NCBI RefSeq assembly: GCF_030272615.1
Contig: NC_081414.1
Coordinates: 916,247,648-916,311,647, forward strand
From: Cryptomeria japonica
Taxonomy: Eukaryota; Streptophyta; Pinopsida; Cupressales; Cupressaceae
Length of the DNA stretch: 64,000 nucleotides
Reading direction: 5' to 3'
Every line of letters starts with the position of its first letter. The first letter of the stretch is position 1. The notes beneath the pieces are model-generated. The model had not been told where the DNA came from. It made no database searches and worked only from the letters and a program-made list of their open reading frames with translations. The position numbers and the translations under genes were made by a program. Positions 34,647 through 46,020 of the stretch are shown piece by piece.

Positions 34647-34970
34647 CTTGGAACCCATCTTGGTTCCAAGTCATCCAGGAAATCGAAGGTGAATTCGATT
34701 CCTGTCTTGGATATAATTTTTTACACCCAAGCCATGCATGAAATCAAAGGTTAATTTGCTTCTTGTCTTGGATGTAACTTCTTACACCCAAGCCCTCCAG
34801 GAAATCGAAGGTTAATTCGATTCCTGTCTTGAGTGTAATTTCTTACACCCAAGCCATCCAAGGAAGACCATATGTCAATTCCTTACCTTGGATGATGCAT
34901 CCCATCATCCAAGTCCTCGGAGGGGACCGGCCAGATCCATCTCTTCTTGGATGAACTTGGTCAACCAAGC
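34647..34970. repeat. CTTGG...CCAAG hairpin series, 5' LTR of G
   Basis: Stem-loops: 34647-34670 (CTTGGAACC with GGTTCCAAG), about 34706-34731 (two mismatches), about 34767-34792 (CTTGGATGTAA with TTACACCCAAG, one mismatch), about 34827-34852 (one mismatch), 34887-34913 (CTTGGATGAT with ATCATCCAAG, perfect) and about 34947-34970 (CTTGGATGA with TCAACCAAG, one mismatch). Units alternate with AATCGAAGGTTAATTCGATT, itself a palindrome. Confidence 0.8.
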
Positions 34971-35649
34971 CATATATATGCATATAGATATTCAATATAT
35001 ACTGCCTTCCAGGGATTATCATAATCCCTCCATTAGGCTAAGGGAGTTTCCTCCCTATAACCTCCATTATTTAATCACATTTGTATTACATTTATAATTT
35101 ATTACTACTTCCTATTCCATAATCGACATTCACATATTCCTAACTTAGCATATATTCAATAACCTATGTTAAGAAGGTGTCTATTATAAAACATTCACAT
35201 TTATTAACGTATATTCCTAACTATGCATTGATATGTCTTCATTAACGTATGTTTGTACATATTCATTAACATACGGTTCACACTTATTCCTTAATATCTG
35301 AAAACCATTCATTAATGTCTACATTAAAATATTCATTATTTAAATATACATTACTTACATTCATTAACATATGTATTAAATATGTATTAACTTCATTCAT
35401 TACCTATCTATTAAAATAGTCATTCATTAATGTATATATTAGAATATTAATTATTTATATTCACTAATACATACCGTAAGTACGCATTAACATATAATAA
35501 TATTGATTCATTACTTACCTGTTCTATCCGCAGCAGTCGTATCTGATATTTGGTTGCTTCTGATCGCAATTCTCTTCTTACCCTTCCGCTGCCCTTCTCC
35601 CCTTCAAACTGCTGGCTGCTGTTCCCTTTATATCCCGTGAAGGGTTGTA

Positions 35650-35693
35650 CCCCTCCATGGGTCCCCTTCCGCATGAAGGGGCCCATGGAGGGG
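35650..35693. repeat. GC-rich palindrome specific to the 5' LTR of G
   Basis: Left arm 35650-35669 (CCCCTCCATGGG-T-CCCCTTC) pairs with right arm 35675-35693 (GAAGGGG-CCCATGGAGGGG), leaving one bulged T and a 5-nt loop. The 3' LTR lacks this palindrome at the matching place and has a different one (61350-61427). Confidence 0.85.
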
Positions 35694-36156
35694 TGCGGTG
35701 GTAATCGCAGCCCGATTACCATCGCACCACTTCGTGCGGGAGTAATCGGGGGTGGGGGCTAGTTATAGTGTAGTTAGATTATGTTTGCATAGGGGTACAT
35801 TAAATCTTACTTTGTCGTATTGCCATTAAAAATTAAATATTAAATAATGCTTTTTCTTTATTATTATATATATTTTAAATAACTTTCTTTATTAAAATAT
35901 ATTAAATATTAAGTAACACTTTTCTTTATCATTATATATTAAATATATTTCCTTTATTTTTAATAGATTACTTATATTATCATTTTAATCATTTATTTGC
36001 AATAACCTTATTTAATTAATCCATATATTAACATTATTAAATAATTTTACATCCGGTGATACCGTAGATATATAGATTAGTTATGTATATATTTTTGTTG
36101 TGTTCTAACAATCTGTTTTGCAGGACAATGATCTTTAACTAGTAGGGACATTACAG

Positions 36157-36168
36157 TGGTATCAGAGC
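36157..36168 (+). promoter_or_regulatory. Primer-binding site of G
   Basis: TGGTATCAGAGC, two bases after the 5' LTR end. It is the standard plant complement of the initiator methionine tRNA 3' end and would prime minus-strand DNA synthesis. Confidence 0.95.
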
Positions 36169-36204
36169 ATAATCCTGCCAACCTGTGGGAAGGGTTCTTA
36201 GTTT

Positions 36205-36729
36205 ATGATCACATATCAAAGAAAGAAAGGCGCGAAAGCAATGGCCGATCAATTGGCCAAACAACTTCAGAGTTTCATGGAGCAAACCAATGAGAAATTT
36301 GAAAGAATGAGCCAATTAATCCTCCAAAGTACAAACAGCAACGATAGAGAGATGCCAAACCCTAGAAGAGAGACACACTCTAATCACGCCGATAACAAAC
36401 GATCTCCTCAGAGTTCTAAACAAACAATTCCCGAATTTCTCCCTAGAGAGGAACATGGGAGGGAGGAAGAGGAACCAGCCACACTTGGGGTGGAACAAAT
36501 CGCCCAAATTTATGCTAGATTAGAGCCAGAAGTTCAGAGGGTGGTGTCCTTCAGAGAAGCCATTAAGAAAACTAGGAACCTCCAAAACTAGTGAAGGTAG
36601 AAGGAGAAAACCTATGGGAAATGACCTCAAAGCTAAAGTCAACAAAATGTCCCTACCATGTTTTGATGGGTTAGGGAAAGATGTCGCCCAAGCTTAGGTA
36701 CAAAAACTAGACACATACCTTTCATACAG
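36205..36729 (+). pseudogene. gag N-terminal part of G
   Basis: 36205-36591 encodes 128 residues with MADQLAKQLQSFMEQTNEKF and RLEPEVQRVVSFREAIKK. After a stop it continues in fragments to MSLPCFDGLGKDVAQA, a TAG where Trp is expected, then VQKLDTYLSYS at the solo LTR insertion. Reading resumes at 38177 with PMTEGDTIKFAILHL. The same block in D reads YFDGTSKTTARAWVQKLD. Confidence 0.75.
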
Positions 36730-38171
36730 TGTAGTGTTCCCAGTTGGGGATTGGGTTATTTGGCGTCCAAGTCCTGCAAACAAACGTTAGTGTACAAACA
36801 ATATGGAAGGTAATTAAACATATATATTTATTTGTGTAATTATACTAGAAAGAATGTGATACGTTATTCTACCTATTTAACCAATAGTGTTAAAATAATT
36901 TATTGTTATCTATAAAAAGGATACAATACTTAGTTGCACCTTACCTGGATTGACCCAACCCTCTATCGAGAAACACTTCTCAGTTAGGAGCAATCCAAGA
37001 TGTCGTCCTCCTAAGGTCTCTATTTGGGATCTCTATTAATGAGTGAAATCATTAATGCTCTCAAGCTTGGCAAAGATCCCACCCCTGCTCAAGCCCCTCT
37101 AGCTCTAACATATGCATATGGTTTAATCTCTACGATGTATATCGTCTCTAAGAGATTCTCTATGAATCTCTCTTTGGATTCCTCTCGGAATCTTTGGCAT
37201 TCAACTCTGCTCTGAAAATGCCTCAACGATTCCTAGCTCTGTAAATTTCCTCTGAAGTAATCTCTATTTCCTCTGTTTTAATTCTGAGTGTATTTCTACA
37301 GTCTTATGGTAATTTTTATTTTTTATTTTTTATTTTTAACATTACTAATATATTACTATTATAATATAATCCTGAAAGTATCCCTGTTTCTATAAATGTT
37401 ATTATAATTCTGGGTGCATCCCTATGTTGCTAATTCTGAATATATCCCTGCAACGTTAATTCTAAATGCATCTCTGTTATTTTAGAATGCACCTCTGTGT
37501 TTGATCGGCTATTCTATTTAAGTCTATCTGATTCGAATTTATACGATATTATTTATGAGATATTTGCTATGGCTTAGGGTGAAACACTTACAGATTACTT
37601 GCTAGAGGTGTATCCCGGATATGCTGGGAACGCTTCCCTCTTCCCACGATTTGCTTCCAACCCGGTATTCTCTTCCTATCCTCCTTTTTCTCCTCAGCGC
37701 AACCTCGTGGTCCTTAAGTATTCTGCTTGGTTCCCGTCAAGGGGCGTGACTCCCGTGCGTGACTCCCGTGCGTGACTATTGTATTTTTGTTTGCCTATGT
37801 TTAATCTTTTTGTGACTTTAATTTTTGTTTTGCCTGATTAATAATAAAGTTGAGTATAATAAAACATAGTTTCGTTTCTTTATTTTAATTTATTACCCGC
37901 TCCAATGCTCCTTAATGATTTACGGGTTACTTTCTTATTTATTTGTTTCATCATTATTAATTTATATTTACTAAGATTTATTCTTTATTAATTATTATTT
38001 GCCCCTTATGTTATTTGTAGCATTTAATTAAAAGGTGATATATATATATAAAGAAATGAATAAAAATAATAATTAAATAATAATTAATAATTATTTATTT
38101 ATTAATAATTAAAATTGTTGTGTATTTGACAAGAATAAGGTATCAGGATATATTAATCGAGGGTCATTGCA
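36730..38171. mobile_element. Solo LTR (1.44 kb) inserted in gag of G
   Basis: Starts TGTAGTGTTCCCAG, ends GAGGGTCATTGCA, flanked by exact duplications TACAG (36725-36729 and 38172-38176). It shows no clear similarity to the other LTRs here. Inside are poly-T/A runs near 37317-37340, short tandem GCGTGACTCCCGT copies near 37745-37775, and an AT-rich tail. No open frame of note. Strand is undetermined. Confidence 0.85.
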
Positions 38172-38176
38172 TACAG

Positions 38177-38430
38177 CCCCATGACCGAAGGAGATACTAT
38201 TAAATTTGCCATACTACATTTAACCGGAGCAGCCCATAATTGGTGGCATAACGGTCTCATTACCCTAGGACACAAAAATGTCTCCACCTACAATGAGTTT
38301 ACCCAAAAGCTCATCAGCCGATTCGACCAAAAAGACTCCGAATGGTACTTCCAAGAGTTAACACACCTTAAGCAATTAGGAACCATTGAAGACTATATAG
38401 ACCAATTCCAAAACTTGTCAGTAATGGTCC
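38177..38430 (+). pseudogene. gag core of G (before element B)
   Basis: Encodes the Retrotrans_gag core: FAILHLTGAAHNWWHNGLIT, LGHKNVSTYNEFTQKLISRF and TIEDYIDQFQNLSVMV. Element B inserted at 38430. After B (46021), the frame reads PDLSQRRLTYMFLEGLKDY, restoring the expected gag sequence. Confidence 0.88.
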
Positions 38431-39149
38431 TGTTGTGCGTTGCACACGCTCCCTGTCGCCGACAAGGTCCCCCTTCCCGTTTTGAGCTTTTCGTCGTTGT
38501 CCTACTAGGTTCCGAGCAGAGTTTCTCGCATCTCTTCGAGCAAGTTCGTGACCGATCCATAAACTGATTGACGTTGAAGTAATGAACCGATGAGTCCTCC
38601 TGACTAGTCTAAGCTCTCGGGCGTGAACGCCAAGAGCTTTGTTCGAAGTTTTGAGAATCGCCTTAGATCGGCGTAAGGTGGTAGGAATTGGCGGAGCCCG
38701 CCAAGCAAGAGCAGTGCGCCTAAGGGTCGCACGAAGACCAAAGTGGGTATTTTTCGCACCAAAGCTATGAGGCCGATTGCATAAGGTTTGTCAGCCGATC
38801 TTTGTAAGGTTTGAACCAGAGATGATTTTCGCCTGCTGATGAAAGATTGAATTACCCGGCCAAGTGCCTTAGTATTCTGATGCCTCCTAAATCCAGATTT
38901 GTGGAACCTGGCAAAAGGCTAGTAGGAGGTTCGACGTTTCGTGCAAGTTTTCAAAATCGTCTAAAGGGCAGATTTCAAACCCAGAGGCCCGAAGGGGGTC
39001 AGAATTTCACTAAGCTAATCTTGCCAAAATCGCCCAGGGGATTGAATTTTAGACCCTAGGATGAAAATTTCAAAATCTGATGCCACCTACTTGGTCCGAA
39101 AACAATGCAGAATTTCTTTCAAATGTTGGGGCAAAACTGGAGCTGTAAG

Positions 39150-40590
39150 AAGCACGTTTTGGTCCGAAAGTCGCCTCAAGTTCCCATTTTCGGACTCTGG
39201 GGATAAATGGGATAATGTATCAAGTTTGCAAGGTCACCCCCTAGATCCGAGGTTTCTTTTTAGAGCTCGCCAAGCATGTCAAAATCCGAGAACCCTCAAT
39301 ACGCCCAATCTCGGACCATTGGATTAAAAGATTAAAACGCGAAGCGTCCACATTCGGACCTTAGAGCAATTTGTTTTTTTTTAAATGATAGAAAGGGTGC
39401 GAAATGTTCCAAGAACTCTCCTAGCCCCGAGAATCGCTTAAGTTCCAAATTCGAACCTGGAGAATAAAGGGCGTTGAGTAAAAATAAAGAAGCGCGTTCC
39501 AGCTCTGAAACTCGCCAAAGCGCTTCAACCCTCCGAAAACCTTCAGGCGTCTATTTTCGGACCCTAGGATAAAACGGCAAAAATCGCAAAAGAATGGCTA
39601 AAGTGCTTTAGCCTCCGAAAACCCTTAAGTTCTTTTTTTTTCGAACCTTAGCTCAAGGATGTGAGATAATAGAAGTCGCGAAAGCACGTTTAGGTCCGAA
39701 ATCTCCGAAACCCTTAAGATCTTTTTTTTTTCGGACCCTTGGGATTAAAGAGAGGAAAACGCAAAACGTTTAAAAGAACACCTCCCGCTCCGAAATCGCG
39801 ACGAATATAGGGGTCGAGTGCTCCGAAGTTTATTGGCAAATACACTTCGGACGCTCAAAGCAACATAGCGCTTGGAATCCGAGTTTCTCCATTCAAGCTC
39901 CGAGGTCATCGCGAAATTCACCAAAACACCTCCAGCTCCGAAAAAGCACGAAATGTCCAAATTCGGACCCTAGAAAGCAAATGAAAGAAAACGCGAAATA
40001 CTCAAAGGGACGCATTTAGTCTGAAAAACGCGAGAATGCCCCCAGCTCCGAAGTTTTTTTACAAATAAAGGCGTCGTGACTCTTGAAGTCGCGAAAGTCG
40101 TAAGGAAGGGCATAGTTTAAAGGTTCGCACAGCTTGCAAATTCGTTCAAATCCTCCGAAGGCATCGCAAAAAATAAAAATAAAAACTCTCCAAGAAGCCT
40201 GAAGCCACCGAAGGTTAAAATCGCCAAGTATACCGAAAACCTCTAAGCTCCAAATACAGGGGCACGTTGAGGTCCGAGGTTAGTTTGAAGTCATCAATAA
40301 TGAGTTGAGAATCCGTAGTTTTGGCGAAGCCGTTGAAGTCCGAGGTTCTACCTCCCAAACAGTGTCGGTGCTCTGAAATCCGCCAAGCGCCCAAGACACC
40401 CAGCAGGTGGAGGTCGCAAAGTTTCCAAGTTTGCAAAAGAGGAAGCGAAAGGTCCGAAATTCACCAAAGTGGGTCAGACCTCCGAAATTCGCCAGAGGTG
40501 TGCAAATTGCTAAGTGAAAGACGCGAAATTTGCAAGACTCGCAAGGAGGAAAACGCAGTTCAGAATTTGAAAACCATCCAAAGCCCGAAA
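39150..40590. repeat. TCCGAAA/TTTCGGA inverted-repeat series of B
   Basis: Words TCCGAAA and TTTCGGACC alternate across the region upstream of the gene. Examples are GGTCCGAAA at 39693-39701 facing TTTCGGACC at 39729-39737 (9 bp, perfect), TCCGAAA near 39163 facing TTTTCGGA near 39187, and GCTCCGAA near 39935 facing TTCGGACC near 39962. CGCGAAA and CGCCAA(A/G) words recur between. It occupies the place of the hairpin arrays in A, C and S1. Short open frames here show no homology. Confidence 0.6.
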
Positions 40591-40812
40591 GCAAGAGGGT
40601 AAGGTGTTGCATTAAATCCTCCTGATTATCTAAGCTCAGATTACCAATTACCCAGGGTAAGAAGGAAACCATTTAAAATGATAAATTCTCTTTGTCCAGC
40701 GACCGCGTAAGTTTAAAACAAAAAGATAACCGTTGGAATTCAAACTTTGGAGGAGCGTCCGTTCATTTCACGCGGCAAGGTTGGCTAATCTTTCGCCATC
40801 TGCTCCCATCAG

Positions 40813-41249
40813 GTAAGTGCGCTTTGCCGCATATGATTATTTGAAAAATGTTTAAATCAAATGCGCAAATCGTAAAATTTGATCGCAATGCTTGAATTCT
40901 TGAAATTTGCATCTCTTTTGCTCATAAACATTGTTCAAACGCTCGAAATTTAGAAATCCACTCTTAAGGCTTCGCCAGAAATTGCACCTCTTTTCAAACT
41001 TAGGAAAATTTTCATGCTGTCTCTGTTGAAAGATTAATCCAGATTCTAGAAGTGATAAGTATAAATGCGTAGCCAGAAATCTTCATGAATATGCTACGGT
41101 TAAAGTTGATCAAGCTGTTAGCTAGAAATATTGCTCCATGTCCAGACTAAACTTTAAATTAATCCCGGCCTGCTGGAGCAATTTTTTTTTGTTATCTAAC
41201 CCGCATTACCTTTCTTGTATCACCTCGTAATCCGCATCCGTCTGTGCAG
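40813..41249 (+). other. Candidate leader intron of the embedded gene in B
   Basis: A strong donor context, ATCAG then GTAAGTGCG at 40813, and a pyrimidine-containing acceptor TCTGTGCAG ending at 41249, six bases before the ATG. C has an equivalent pair (49585-49794) and A and S2 retain the acceptor-like context. Splicing is inferred and untested. Confidence 0.5.
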
Positions 41250-41254
41250 GATAG

Positions 41255-44200
41255 ATGCCTAAATCGGCGGTAGAATCATCAAAAACGCCCGCTGCAGCCG
41301 AAACCTCACGAGCATCCAAATCAGACATCCCGCGTAAGGTTGAAAAGATGAAGTACCAGTATCAAAGGGGAGGATTGAGGGAGTCGAAAGTTCAGAGCGT
41401 CTGGGACAACATTGGTGATACCGACCTTGGCCATATTGATATTCAGGACTTCAGGAATCGGGTCTTCTCACCCAACGCATATGGCAGGCCTAGGCCGATG
41501 GTGGAAAGTGGCATCGCCCAAGCGGCAGGTTTTCCTCCAGCAATCCAGAACTATGAATTAGTAGTAGAGGTTGCTCGGCATTACGAACCAAAGTCCAGAT
41601 TAGTGCTTCTGGAGAATATGACTATCGCCGACTTCTCCCTTGAGGCTATTGGTGATGCATTTGATATCCCCTTTCCAAATAATCCCATAGCTACAACCAT
41701 AGACGAAGCACAAGGGGCATATGATATGAATCTAGCCCGATGCAAAGCACTGATTAACGAGGAATGGTTCAAGGAGAAAAGGCCTTCGAGCACCAGGATT
41801 GTAAAAAAGACCCCCAGGAGTGATTTTCATAATGAACATGGGGATATGGTCACCTTACTCAACCGAGTCATGGGACTTCCTAAGTCCAGCTACTTTGAAG
41901 AGTGGATGTTCTATTTTACAGAGCAGGTCTTCGCCGGAAAGTCTAAGTTTGACTGGGCCCAGATCATAAGCGATAACATCCACACTCAGCTAATTGAGCT
42001 CGAAACGAAGAAGTACTTCACCATGACCTCCTATTTGGTCTATATGTTCGCAAAGAACCAGCCACTGCCAAGATTGATAATGAAAGGTGAGATCGGGAAT
42101 GGGCCCGGTCAGGTGAAAGTCTATGATTGTTACCCGCAGCTGCACTACCAGGATATAGCTCAAAGGGAAAAGAACAGCCCGGCTTACGCGGTTGGTCAGT
42201 ATGAACGCGTCAATGACGCCTTCACGATGCACCTGGTTAGGCTAATGCAGGGAGGGTTGCACATAAGGCTCTCGGAGCAAGCTACTACTTTAGTGCAGAG
42301 GTATGGAGCCTGGTTCATTCAGTTCCCAAAGTTTTCCTACATCCGAATAGCTGGCTTCGATGGTGCCCCCCTTCGATTTCCACGGTATCCAATCGACAAA
42401 GTAATCCTTATGGAAGTGGCAAGGCAGTCACGCCCCACCGGCATCTTACTTCGAGAACGCAAGCAGGCTGGATTCGCATTTCCTATGATCATAGGCAACC
42501 ATGATGTCCATTTGAAGACCCCTACCCTAGTAGAGGAGTCCCTTGCAGAGTTGGCCTCTTATGGCCTACAGGACCATTTCCCAAGAAAACACTTCGATCA
42601 TGATAATCTAGCAAAAAGGGCCTATGGTCTATGGTCGAAGATACAGAGCAAAGGAGTCAGTTGAAGACTATTGGAAGAATTGCTCTGATGACTACGAGGT
42701 CAGGCGACGGGAATATTCTAGGTTGAGTGTGCAACAGCTGCGACTCTTTGAATACCGTTGGGTCCCAGATCAGCTCACGGACTCAGGAAATTGCCTCCAG
42801 GTCCGAGAATTCGAAGCAGTACGACACCTCTTACCAAGCGTTGATTGGTCTCAGGACCCAATCACAGATTTCGAAGCAGTTATGGTAGCCCCAACAAGGT
42901 ACACAGATCAGTGGTTACATCATCAGATCGAGAGGCTAGTCCATGAGGGAGTCCAGTTCACTTACCATTTCATGGGCAGTCTTGATTCTCAGTCTTCCGA
43001 AGACGAAGGAACATCTAGTGCACCCCGGGAAAGAACTGAGAAACCAAAGAAAAGAAAGAAAGCTAAGGCTTGCAGAGGAACCCGGACATCCAAGAGAACA
43101 AGAAGGGAGAAGATTCCTATAAGGAGGCCAGAAGTCACTTCATCTTCAAAAGATCCCAGCTCGTCCGACGATGCCATAGAATTGGATTGCGTACCTGCTC
43201 CGCCTTCCCAAAGCGACATCGATGCATTCGAGGCCAATGATCCTCCTGCGCCTAATATACTGGACATTGAGCTAAGAGCCCTCGAGTTGACCAAACTGGG
43301 TAACCAAAAGGAAGAAGGAGAAATCCCATCCACCTAGGGGGTCGAAGTGCATGAACCTACCCAGCAGAGCCGTCACGAATTGCTACTCCTCAATACAGCC
43401 AAGGACGACTCCACTGTCGAGGGAGAACAAAGGATAGACGAAACTCATGAGCCCGAGAGAACTGAAGAGCAACCTTCACAAGAGGATGTCAGACAGTTGT
43501 TCAGTGAAATAGGGGAGAACTCAGCTGCAAGCAAAGAGCTTCCTACCTCTTTCACTCCTCCGATGGCAGGGCAGCTACGAATTTGTGGTCAGTCGGTTGA
43601 GAACGTAGGAGAACAGAATGCTGACTTGACCCTGTCATCGACCCAGACAGTGCCTCAAAAGTGGCTGATTGCCAGAGCTCAGCGTAGGGCCGCCACCAAA
43701 GCACCCATCGATCTAGAGGATATCTTCTCGCGAATGGATCAAGCAAAAGCTAAAGGGAAGAAGAAACCAAGGGCATATTCTAGAGTGACCAAGGACGAGC
43801 AAAGGAACCGCACTCTTCATATTGCCACCCCGCCCGTAGACAAGCCAGCAGATCAAATAACGCTGGCAGATTATAGCATCACGACTGTCCCCATCGGACG
43901 AGCTACCAAAGAGCAAGAAAAGGAAGAATTTAAGGATTCAGTGCAGAACATACTCAGACAGCTCGAAGAGATCACAGCGGAAAAGGATATGTATCGGGCC
44001 CGTGCTGAGCAAGCCAAGGGATACATCGATCAGCTCCTACGGCCATTGCACAATCCCTCCGAATCCCATATTCCCCCAACAGCATTGGCACAGAGGACCA
44101 CGACTGAATTTGAAGGAATTCAGGATACCGCAAAAACCGTCAAGGAATGGATGCAAGACATCAAGAAAAGGGGAGAACAAATCCTTAAAGAGGTGAAAGA

Positions 44201-44915
44201 AATGGCCCTCCATCAAGAGCTCACTCTAATCAAGCTGTTGGAGGTAAAGAGGGAATCCCTTCACATGCACGAAGTGGCAGCCTCTACCCTTCCCCTCATG
44301 AGAGCTCTTTTTTGGACACATGCGCAAATTTCCACATTGTCTGACATCCTAGATCCTCATGGCATCAGTGTTCTCAAAGAATGGTACTGGACCATCACCA
44401 TGAAGAACGACGCCAAGGAAATTATTGACAAAGAAAGTGACGCATGTGAGGTAATTCTAGGGAACATGCAAGAACTAGGTAAGACCATCCTCCAATCAAT
44501 GGTTTCAGGATGGATGAATGACCTGTCCGACAGTGTAATCCGGCCGGACTGGGAAGAAAGGTTGGGGACAGATAAGGTTTCCTATTCCGCTGGGGACTTG
44601 AGTTTTGCTGGTCAGTTCCATTCGGACATATTGTGCTTTGAGCGCAATCGCTCCAGCTAGAAGGACGATTTAAAACACGTAGACCAGTATCTCGAGGGCA
44701 TGCAATACAAAATTCGCCACCCTCCCATGCCTCCATTCAGTCTGCTCTTCCAGTTGTGTATCAAATTCCAAGAATACGTTCACAAGGAACAAGCAGCAGG
44801 TCGTGATCTATCGCAGGAATACCTGCATGGCGAGGACCAGTTTCTAGAGAAAGAGTGTGAAGTCGAAATAGAGAAAGTAGTTTCTCGAAAGTGCTTTTTT
44901 CCCTCCAAATCTTGA
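41255..44915 (+). pseudogene. Embedded gene of element B (about 1,220 codons, nearly intact)
   Basis: ATG at 41255 (MPKSAVESS). Frame one runs to 42664. A 7-bp tandem duplication (TATGGTC twice near 42625-42638) shifts the frame, and the second frame runs from about 42640 to 44915 with only two in-frame TAG stops (43335, 44658). The N-terminal half (about 470 residues) holds VWDNIGDTDLGHIDIQDFRN, AAGFPPAI, LLNRVMG, EEWMFYF, YGAWFIQFPKFSY and FPRYPIDKVILMEVARQ, all shared with A and C. Next comes an acidic, Ser-rich linker with a basic nuclear-localisation-like cluster (KKRKKAK and KRTRREK near 43045-43125). The C-terminal half is helical and coiled-coil-like (ATPPVDK, then a heptad region near 43930-44030). 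No known catalytic motif. The broad layout recalls plant transposon-associated ORFs of unknown function, but I cannot assign a family. Confidence 0.82.
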
Positions 44916-46020
44916 AATGCACTTTTGTCCAAAAAGGGTGACAGTTGACTTTTAGTCAACAAATTGTAAAACTTTTTGTGCACCTTTTTTTGTTTTGTTC
45001 CAAATTGTTGTAATTATCCCTTTTTGGGTAGTTATTGCCCATTTTGGGGTAGTTGTTGATATTTGCCTCCCATTTATGGGTATGGGCAGCAATGCTTTAT
45101 GGATGAATCTGGGCCACTTATTTAGATTAAATCTAGGCCATTCATCCTTTTTGAAACCTATTTAAGGGACTGGTTTTCCCTCTTTTTTGTAAGAAGTTCT
45201 TGGATTGTTGCGAAAGCTCTAAAGAAATTTGCAGGAATTAATGCTATGAATTAAGACTATTTTCAAGTTTCCTTGTGAGTGCATGGTCTCCTTCTTCACT
45301 TAATTTAGAAAGCTTTCAGTTATGTCTATTTATTTTACATAGTAGTTTTTAATCAAGCATCTAATAGAATCTTTACAGTCCATACCATTAGAGAACAGCT
45401 GATTGCTTTTCTTTCCGTATGGTTAATCTGGACCCCTTTCATGCTCAGTTCGGTTATCAAATACATACCATGAATGTAGAAGTTCTAATATCGTACTTGA
45501 TAATATGAAAATCTAGTTTCTCCTTTGAAGATTGCACTAGATTTATGCAAACATTGTGTCTAAATAGTTGATGATGTTTAATCTAGTTCCCTGGAGGTGT
45601 TTGTCTGCTTGACTGAATTTGCTGTCCTAGTTAGAGTTTACTGTTCGTGTCTCTCTCTCCCTCTCTATCCTTCCCTCCTTTTTCCCTTTCTTTTTTTAGA
45701 AAATCTGCAGTCCTATCAAAACAACACCAAAATTAACCAATATCATCCGATGGAAAGATCATAAAAGTTCCAGGGAGCTTATCCATAAAATTGCCAATTC
45801 AACGTAAGTCCCCTTGTGTTTCCAGCATAAACACATCAAGCCACTGAGAGATCCCGCAGTCAAGACCTGGCAAAAGAAACCTTGGGGTAGTCTCCTTTGA
45901 TCAAACTTAGAAAACAGCATTAGAGACTTCCTTATCTCAAGAGTAGGATAATCAGTCGGCTATTCTATTCTGCGTTGGCCCTATGGAGTTTGCAGCAATG
46001 CGATTCCAGACACATCAACA
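44916..46020 (+). other. 3' region of element B (distal promoter and U5-like end)
   Basis: Downstream of the gene. TATTTAAG at 45159-45166 is a TATA-like box followed by TTTTCCCTC. A polypyrimidine stretch lies at 45645-45700. GTAAGTCCCCTTGTGTTTCC at 45804 begins the conserved U5 stem-loop (45815-45835). The end TCAACA matches S1 and C. No coding sequence. Confidence 0.6.

Larger units (their letters stand above)
34451..36155 (+). repeat. 5' LTR of G with inverted interior
   Basis: 1705 bp, from TGTAATGTCCCTACTAG to CTAGTAGGGACATTACA. The first and last 60 bp are inverted copies of each other (both contain CTGCAAAACAGATTGTTAGAA or its complement). Between them, the sequence is the reverse complement of the 3' LTR: the TATA box appears as TTTATA at 35627-35632 and the start-proximal CGGTATCACC appears as GGTGATACCG near 36055. 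It still joins the primer-binding site correctly. Confidence 0.88.
38431..46020 (+). mobile_element. Element B: single-unit LTR-like element with embedded gene
   Basis: 7590 bp from TGTTGTGCGTTGCACAC to GACACATCAACA, with exact duplications GGTCC (38426-38430 and 46021-46025) inside gag of G. It contains an inverted-repeat-rich upstream region, a leader with a candidate intron, the embedded gene (41255-44915), a distal TATA-like box and a U5-like end with GTAAGTCCCCTTGTG. No second LTR, primer-binding site, gag or pol of its own. It is diverged from C and S1 in nucleotide sequence, but the layout and protein are shared. Confidence 0.88.

Noticed and set aside
34451-36155. An independent solo LTR next to a truncated gypsy element
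   Set aside because: The PBS and gag of G follow it at the proper distance, and the outer flanks pair as a near-perfect target duplication with those of the 3' LTR.
38431-46020. Element B as a full retrotransposon with two LTRs
   Set aside because: No direct repeat links its first and last parts, and no PBS, PPT, gag or pol was found inside. The only repeat pairs are short inverted words.
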